Below are positions 58,176-64,000 of a DNA stretch of 64,000 nucleotides, in pieces. Numbering within the stretch: position 1 is the first letter of the stretch; each line of letters starts with the position of its first letter. Source of the DNA: Allodiplogaster sudhausi (taxonomy: Eukaryota; Nematoda; Chromadorea; Rhabditida; Diplogasteridae); the NCBI GenBank assembly GCA_945643635.1, contig CALZFC010000045.1, positions 202,001 to 266,000 of the forward strand, written 5' to 3'. The position numbers and the translations under genes were made by a program. The notes below the pieces were generated by a model that was not told the origin of the DNA, searched no databases, and saw only the letters and a program-made list of their open reading frames with translations.

Positions 58176-58542
58176 GGCTATCGGCGAATACAAGGAGCCA
58201 CGAGGGTCGTCGTCTTCAGAATATAAATGGGAGAAAATATAATTTTTGACATCTATATATTAAATTTATTGATTTATTTTTAATTACAAGGTTCTATCGT
58301 AACATCCGAAGCATTTCTCTTCAATTTTTTATTATTTTTTATATGATTCTTAAATGCCCACAAGATTTCTATTTCTAAGATCCTGTATCACTCTCTTCCT
58401 CTTTCCCTCACACGTGAATTTTTTATTTATTTTTGGAATTAAAATGTACAGAAATTATTCTTTTTCGCAGTCCCTTTAAAACTGGTAATCCAGTTTACCG
58501 AAACTGCCGTTGTAGTTGTGCCCATAAGTTCGCATAGTCGTA

Positions 58543-58611
58543 GGGGTGTAGATCAGTGGTAGATCAGCCAAGTCATGAGTAGGTGGTCGCGGGATCGAAT
58601 CCCGGTGCCTC
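58543..58611 (+). repeat. tRNA-like sequence
   Basis: GGGGTGT at the 5' end can pair, partly by G-T, with GTGCCTC at the 3' end. TAGATCAGTGGTAGA resembles a D arm (A box) and CGGGATCGAATCCCGG a T arm (B box). The anticodon arm is poor, so a functional tRNA is unlikely. Confidence 0.35.
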
Positions 58612-58668
58612 AAATTGCCTAATGGCAAAGATCTCGACTTGAGCGAGGTGGCAAATGATGTCCACATG

Positions 58669-58738
58669 AGCGCAGTGTAGCTCACAATCCTAAGCCAACT
58701 CATGAGTAGGTGATCCCGGGTTCGAATCCCGGTGCCTC
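58669..58738 (+). repeat. tRNA-like sequence, second copy
   Basis: Shares ACTCATGAGTAGGTG and GAATCCCGGTGCCTC with the copy ending 58611, with a perfect CCGGGTTCGAATCCCGG T arm. The D arm is altered (TAGCTCACAATCC). Tandem arrangement suggests a SINE-like repeat. Confidence 0.35.
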
Positions 58739-59402
58739 TAATGATCTTTTCGCCTTTCCAATATTGACCAATATTGTGATGAATCAAGAGGCTATCTATT
58801 ACCTCCTGCAAATTGCAAGTATTTGCCTAATTAGCTCTCATTCTCTATATCTCACCCCATACCACATTCTCACTACCAACACTCACTTACTCCCTCTCTT
58901 TCAATTTGTTTCACGTTCTTTAGCCTGTAGCCGCAGGCACATCTCTCCCCGGTTTCCCGTTCTCTATCCTGTAGCCGCAGGTAAATAGTAGATCTTTTAA
59001 GCTAAAATGCAGATGAGCATAATTGTGCCAAATTGAAGTAGAAACTTCACTTGACGTCTCGTATCATGTTTTGTTTCTACTATGAGATCGATGTAAATGA
59101 AGGCCACTCCGCCTGACACAGCAGCTTGATGACTCTTCCTCATGCAGCTGTCATTGTTGCCAGGCGCTTCTCTTTCTGCGACAAGCATTGAAGCTCCCTA
59201 TTATCCTGTGTTTTTGCTCTAATGGCTGCTTTCAAATTAAATAGGAAAATTCTCAGTATTAACGGCTGTGCGAATGATGAATGTTAGAAGTTTAATATTT
59301 CCTGTCATATAAAGTTTTCATATATCTTTCATTTGAGAATTCTTTCCTATTTCATATAATCTCGGATTTTCTGAAGTCTGCAAAATCATCCTTCAAAAAC
59401 AC

Positions 59403-60116
59403 ATGATGCGAAGGCTAACTTTGCCAGTGTTGTTGCTCTTTCTAATTCAAAGCGAGGTAAGGTTCTGTTAACAGATTATTTTCAAAAAAAAGTTGATGCA
59501 TATATGTACAGTTGCTCACGAGCATCGCGACACTCGCAGACTGCGTAGGCCAATGCGAATCGGTCAGAGCTGTCTCATCAATTCTAATGATTCTCATATT
59601 GATGATGATTTTGATATTATGTTGCAGCGTCTGCCACTCTCCGCCCTCTACATGCTCTCTCGTCAAATCTCCTTCGGGCTCCACGACCTCCTTCGACAGA
59701 ATGCAGCAAATGTTCACAAGCGGGAGCACTGGGTGGTGCTCTTCGCTCTACTCGAAGCTTCGGGTGTGTTAACTGTTTATGTTGTAAATGTTTTATTTTT
59801 TTTATTTCTCGTAAATTTTCTAGTCATATAATTTCTTTTAATATATTGTAGCATCTCGTGAAGTAAAATATCATTAAATGCCCGCTAAAATGCTTATGTT
59901 AGTACCGGCTGAGAACAATTAAAGTAGCAGGAGAGATCCGCTCAGGTGTCGTCCCTGGACGGCTGCTTTCAGTGTTCTAACGTTTATTTTACATCTGAAG
60001 GTGCCGCAGTGAGCGGTGAAGATTCAGTGGAGGATGCAGCGACTTCTCTGCCGGGGGAGCAGGAGGAGGAGCAACAGACGGGGAGAGGAACGCCTTCTCG
60101 GATGTGGAGAAAATGA
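59403..60116 (+). CDS. Small secreted protein, unknown function
   Basis: Four plus-strand exons, 59403-59456, 59512-59562, 59628-59763 and 60001-60116, total 357 nt (118 aa) with matching phase at all three junctions and clean nematode-style acceptors (TTTTGATATTATGTTGCAG). Residues 1-18 (MMRRLTLPVLLLFLIQ..) are a signal peptide. Then come ADCVGQCES, a leucine-rich helical middle (LPLSALYMLSRQISFGLHDL) and HKREHWVVLFALLEASG. The C-terminal tail is acidic, Glu/Gln-rich (GEQEEEQQTGRG) and ends PSRMWRK. Only two cysteines are seen, so it is not a typical disulphide-rich peptide. Probably secreted. I do not recognise a family. It lies between synthetase copies on the same strand, with no sign of an operon. 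Confidence 0.65.
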
Positions 60117-60639
60117 GCAACCGATCGGCCACTGCCACTGATCGAGGATATACTTCTGATGATCCTTAACTCCCTATTAACTTGCTTGGTAGTGATTGCT
60201 TTGCGAATGATCGTCATTCTTTTAAAACATAACCCATATTAAGTCAAATGCTTGCTTAATCGTTTTTCCGTTCGTTTTATGCCATTTCTAAGGCTGACTT
60301 TCTGTGTATAATCTTATTTTGAATCGTCCTGTAGACTTATATTCACTTTTAGACTATAAATCTTTTTACAAATAAGTCTTTTAAGCTGTAATTGAAAAAT
60401 CAGAAAATGGCGGATATAAAGTGTGTTTCATTGTTGTGCACAATGCAAACTGAACTTTACAAATTATAGTGCAGATGGATAAGAAGATGCGTGGTTGAAT
60501 TTGCAAATAATGCCTGATGCACGTTACAAAACAATCCTGCCAGTTAGCCTTCCTGTGCGCATTTGGAAGGCTAATCGACAGCTCTGCTGACAGGCCTTCC
60601 ACAATCCTGTCAGTTAGCCTATTTTTATTTACAGAGATA

Positions 60640-60925
60640 GTCCACAAGGTCCCCTAAATACTATATGCGATATCTTATTGTTAGAAAGATAGCCCCAGTA
60701 TTCATGGAGATTGAGGTCCGTGAACCTAGCATGATGATAATGCCGAAAATATCCAATTTTCTTCGAATTATGCAAGCATAGTCTTCAAGGTCCCTTGATT
60801 ACAAAATATAAAATTTCAGAGAGATAGTCCCAGTATTTGTGAAGATTGAAGTCCGTAATTTCAACACAACTTAAAAAAAAATATGCATGAAAGACCAAAA
60901 TATCATAACCTTTTGGCCAGTACTG
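60640..60925. mobile_element. Tc1/mariner-like element end with internal repeats
   Basis: Ends ATAACCTTTTGGCCAGTACTG followed by TA at 60926-60927; read inverted this is CAGTACTGGCCAAAAGGTT, a typical Tc1-like terminal repeat. Just inside are two degenerate copies (about 60690 and 60820) of AGATAG.CCCAGTATT..TG followed by AGATTGA.GTCCGT. The matching other end is not found nearby. Confidence 0.5.
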
Positions 60926-60927
60926 TA

Positions 60928-61374
60928 AGTCCCCGCTGGGCAGGAGTGCCATCAGTCGGACAGCAACTAAAGATCGCCAGTCCGTATGGGGAGATTAGAT
61001 TAATGGGATCAAGGACGGAATGATTCTAGAGTAGTTTAACAAGACTACTTTGACAGCGCGCTCCCAAATATTTGGTCGTTTTCCTGCTTAGAGAGTGTGG
61101 GAAATGGGAGAGTGTGTCGCACCAAAAGGAAACAAAATTTGGACTAGCAAAATTTTGTGGGCAATATTTTGTAACTTTATAACAAGGGGGAAAATTTTTT
61201 AAAACTTTCGGTATCTACGTTTCAGACAAATGCGAATTGATCCACGTTCAAAAAAAATCATAAAGTAATCATTCAGTGAATTATTAATTTAAAGCAATAC
61301 AATTTTTAAAGTATACAAGCAAGAGTATTAATTAGGGAGTAGAGATATTGGAAGTTGACAAAAGATCTATATAC
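60928..61374. other. Intergenic
   Basis: No gene. 61200-61280 matches the interval before the other synthetase copy (52040-52190). Confidence 0.55.
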
Positions 61375-61473
61375 GCAGGAAGGGTCGCTCTCGAAGTCGT
61401 GGGACTGGCTGATCTCGTGGTCTGCAGGTTCTGGGGCAGAGGGAGGGGACCAGCGAAAAAGGGCCGGACGAGC
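61375..61473 (-). other. Conserved minus-strand exon-like segment, copy C
   Basis: A 99-nt open segment between the acceptor TTTTCCAG and donor GTATAT on the minus strand. Encodes ARPALFRWSPPSAPEPADHE and ISQSHDFESDPSC. The frame is conserved with 52286-52389 while surrounding sequence has drifted, which favours coding. Partner exons are not identified. Could be the end or middle of a divergent neighbour gene duplicated with the synthetase. Confidence 0.35.
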
Positions 61474-61796
61474 CTGGAAAATAGCAAACAAATAATATGT
61501 TTGAAAATGGCTTTTAAAAAATATTTAAAAAAATTTATTAATGAATATCTTTTTAATACTATATCTGAAATATTTTTTTAATTTATGCTCCTAAATACAT
61601 ATGCATGTATACACAACAAAAACTGCGTCGCGGAAATCGATATTTGTGAGAATATCTCATGGGAGTAAATTCAAATATGAGTCATTTTTGCATGTACACA
61701 ATAAAAATTTTAATTATCCTTTGGCAACATTCCGAAACTTGCGAGTACTCCACATTCGGCCTCATTTCATTCTCACTTGGAGGTCGCGGACGGTCG

Positions 61797-63857
61797 ATGC
61801 TTCTTCAGAAGTGGTCAGCTGTTGCGGCGAAGTCAATTAGAAGGTTATTTTATATTATTAAATATATATACATATATATATACATATATATATATATGTA
61901 CATATATAATAAAAAAATCTCTTTTTTTTAAGACTCTTTTCGTCGCTGCCGCCGCCGAGTGGAAGTTGCCGAGTGCCTTGGCACGTGCGTAGGGCGCAGT
62001 GCCCCAAGCTCATCGAGTACAAGAAGAATGCACACAAAGTGTTGTTCAATATATTTTTCAACTGATATATTGTATTTGGAAATATAATTCTAGCAATTTT
62101 TGCATCATTTTATTTTAAAAAAATTATTTTATTCTTTCTAAAAGAAATCTATACCGTCAGCGTCCGCTGGCGTCGCCCTTCGTCTCGATTCCGGAGTCGA
62201 CCGAGTCGGTGGCAGTCAAACAGCTCCGCGCCGTGCGCCGCCACTCACTGGCGCAGCCGGCCAAGAAGGCATTTGTTCGTCTTTCTCTTCTTGTCTTCAT
62301 GCCAAAGGAATCAAGCTACCCATCACAAAACAAATCTTCGCCTTACCTTAATGAATTGTCACGAATTACATTGAAAATATTATTATTAAGAAATTCTTAA
62401 GCTGATTTATTGCTCTTAAGAGCACCGATCAGTGCAATCTGCTTGAGCTTTAAAAATAATTTCTTACATAGTCGCATTAGAATTTTATTTTGGACTTTAT
62501 TTATTTGCACTAACAGAGATGTGGAAATGCAAGTTGATATGTATTCAAATCGCAAGTCCCGTGAAAAAGTTCACCATCAGTTATTGTCAAAAACAAAAAG
62601 AAGAATTTTCAAATAGTTCATAATAAAGGAATGTTGCAGATCGACTCTGCAGACGCGAGCCTCTCGCTGACTTTTTCTGACGTGTCGTCCATTGCGGCCT
62701 CCGTGCAGTCTTTCCTTTTGACTCGCGCTGCCTTCGCTCCCGGAGAAGTCGCTCTCCATGTCACGGGAAGCATTGTCGAGTGCGACTTTAAACGGATTTT
62801 ATACTTCCTTAACTAATCTAAATTACGGAATTATGAACCATATCAAATTGCCAGATACATGCCAATTGCCATCGGCGTCTGGTCCACGGGCGGAATCCTT
62901 TCTGGTGCGAATGGGGCCTTCACCGTTGGTTAGTGTTAGTGTTAAATTTGAGATTTTGTAATCTTTGGCTGTTCAGGAGAGCTGAGCCGCCAGATCATTG
63001 ACTGCCACTGCAGCGTCATCTTCACTGAAGAGCGCTACTTGGCCAAAGTTCTGAAGGCTTCGAAAGGACAATTATTTGTAAAGGTGATATTGCGGTTGTG
63101 GAAGAGTGCAAGATTGCTTAATTATGGCTTATTCATTAATAAGACATTAATTTCTTTCAGAAGATCGTGTGCATTTGCTCGTCCTCTTCGACTTCGCTAC
63201 CCACGGGAGTCTCTGATTGGCGAGAAGTCATGCAATCACAGCCGGCTTCATCTCAAGAAATCGGTAATTTCCTAATTTCCTATTTTCAACTTAACTATGG
63301 TAGATAATAAAGATTCATTTTGAGTGAAGCCAGAAGACATCGCCCTCCTACCCTACTCGTCCGGCACGACCGGCGCACCGAAAGGCGTGATGATCAGCCA
63401 CCGCGCACTTGGAACGATGATCGAAGCCGTGATTAAGTCGGCATGAACCTAAAAAAAATTTCTGAAAATAAAAAGAATGTTATATAAATGAAAATGTACA
63501 TGTGATTACAGATACGCGGAGACTGAGAATGTGCCCGCCCTTGGTGACGAAGACTTCGACATTTCCAGGGCACAATTTATGGGATCACAAAAGCAATAAT
63601 AAAATTTGCATAATTGCAGGAAAACATTACTTGGGTGCTTCCGCTGTACCACGTCTACGGAGCAGTGTCACTTTGCCAGGCGAGCGTAAATCTTTTCCTG
63701 AAATTACAGATCTAAAAATAAAAATAAACCAACTTTTAGATTTTTTTTTGGCAATTTGGACTATGTTTGCCTTCAGTTCATGTCTCTCGGCACGACTAAT
63801 GTCTTGATGGACCTGTTCAAGCCTGAGGCCTACTTTGCAATGATCGAGAAATATCGG
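61797..63857 (+). CDS. Acyl-CoA synthetase (4CL-like), partial at right edge
   Basis: Eleven plus-strand exons: 61797-61843, 61933-62038, 62161-62274, 62640-62779, 62855-62928, 62977-63083, 63161-63263, 63325-63436, 63512-63569, 63620-63685 and 63777-63857. Phases agree throughout and no stop occurs. Begins [20 protein letters not shown], Arg/Ser-rich without acids, a likely mitochondrial presequence. Then [57 protein letters not shown], the ATP-binding loop [17 protein letters not shown], and LPLYHVYGA. This is the N-terminal AMP-binding domain of the ANL superfamily (acyl-AMP then acyl-CoA formation). The C-terminal half lies beyond the window; 63975-64000 already shows the intron preceding the next exon. 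The donor after exon 9 is GC (GCACAA) instead of GT, a possible weak point. The fatty or aromatic acid substrate cannot be read from the sequence. Confidence 0.85.
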
Positions 63858-64000
63858 GTACCTTTATCACTTTTAAACCCTTTTTAACTAGCACATTGAA
63901 GAAGCAGAGAACTGGACCATAAACTCCGAGCATTGTAGTCGCGTCTCTCGAATACAAGATTGAATTTTTGGCAGCCTAAAGGCATTAAGCTTAGTAGGAA

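Larger units (their letters stand above)
57440..59402. other. Intergenic with tRNA-derived repeats
   Basis: No protein gene supported. tRNA-like sequence clusters at 58105-58740. GTAGCCGCAGG occurs twice (about 58927 and 58970). Confidence 0.55.

Noticed and set aside
58543..58738. Functional tRNA genes
   Set aside because: B boxes are good, but D and anticodon arms do not fold well, so only tRNA-derived repeats are reported.
1..64000. CRISPR arrays, bacterial operons, insertion sequences or prophage
   Set aside because: The window is intron-rich eukaryotic DNA; repeats are eukaryotic transposon ends and microsatellites.

Overview
This window comes from a nematode nuclear genome. The main evidence is a tandem array of Str-superfamily seven-transmembrane chemoreceptor genes, a family known only from nematodes. 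It is supported by many short exons with GT..AG introns, AT-rich spacers, abundant GA/CT and ACAT/ATGT microsatellites, and several kinds of terminal-inverted-repeat elements. I cannot name the species from sequence alone. Genes were built by hand from splice sites, reading phase and comparison between paralogues inside the window.

Layout. (1) 1-37.3 kb: receptor array, all on the minus strand. The standard gene has ten exons of near-constant size (49, 143, 60, 89, 70, 135, 186, 111, 92-95, 49-73 nt). Three copies are open from ATG to stop: 15489-17876 and 34208-37235 (336 aa each) and 26902-29349 (327 aa). Two are broken (8629-11222, 21824-24616), one survives only as exons 1-3 (224-643), and one divergent relic lies at 2536-3780. 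Spacers share a duplicated non-coding block. Elements sit between genes: a Tc1/mariner-like MITE (3810-4303), a non-LTR reverse transcriptase relic (about 4615-5460), a 2.6-kb near-perfect palindrome (11344-13935), a second MITE (14827-15243), and a 2.63-kb element (29351-31978) inserted exactly at the start codon of the 26.9-29.3 kb receptor. A phospholipid scramblase gene (5610-7264, minus) lies inside the array.

(2) 39.5-42.2 kb: a different seven-transmembrane receptor of about 410 aa on the minus strand. (3) 46.9-51.6 kb: four single-module granulin genes plus a relic signal-peptide exon, all minus strand. Only the copy at 50191-51052 looks fully intact. (4) 52.3-64.0 kb, plus strand: tandem acyl-CoA synthetase / 4-coumarate-CoA ligase-like genes with a predicted mitochondrial presequence. 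The first copy (52702-56382) has a sound 3' half and a damaged 5' half, the second (56718-57437) is a deleted 3' fragment, and the third (61797-63857) has an open 5' half and runs off the right edge. Between copies two and three are tRNA-derived repeats, a gene for a 118-aa secreted protein of unknown function (59403-60116) and a Tc1-like element end.

Taken together this is an accessory region shaped by tandem duplication and decay. Chemosensory receptors, small secreted cysteine-rich proteins and fatty-acid activating enzymes have each expanded locally, and most copies show traceable lesions. No operon or joint pathway links these families. The most unusual structures are the transposon that regenerates a receptor's ATG while carrying a copied receptor exon, the long palindrome just upstream of another receptor, and two orphan coding-like exons (21561-21735, 33388-33590) that I could not identify.
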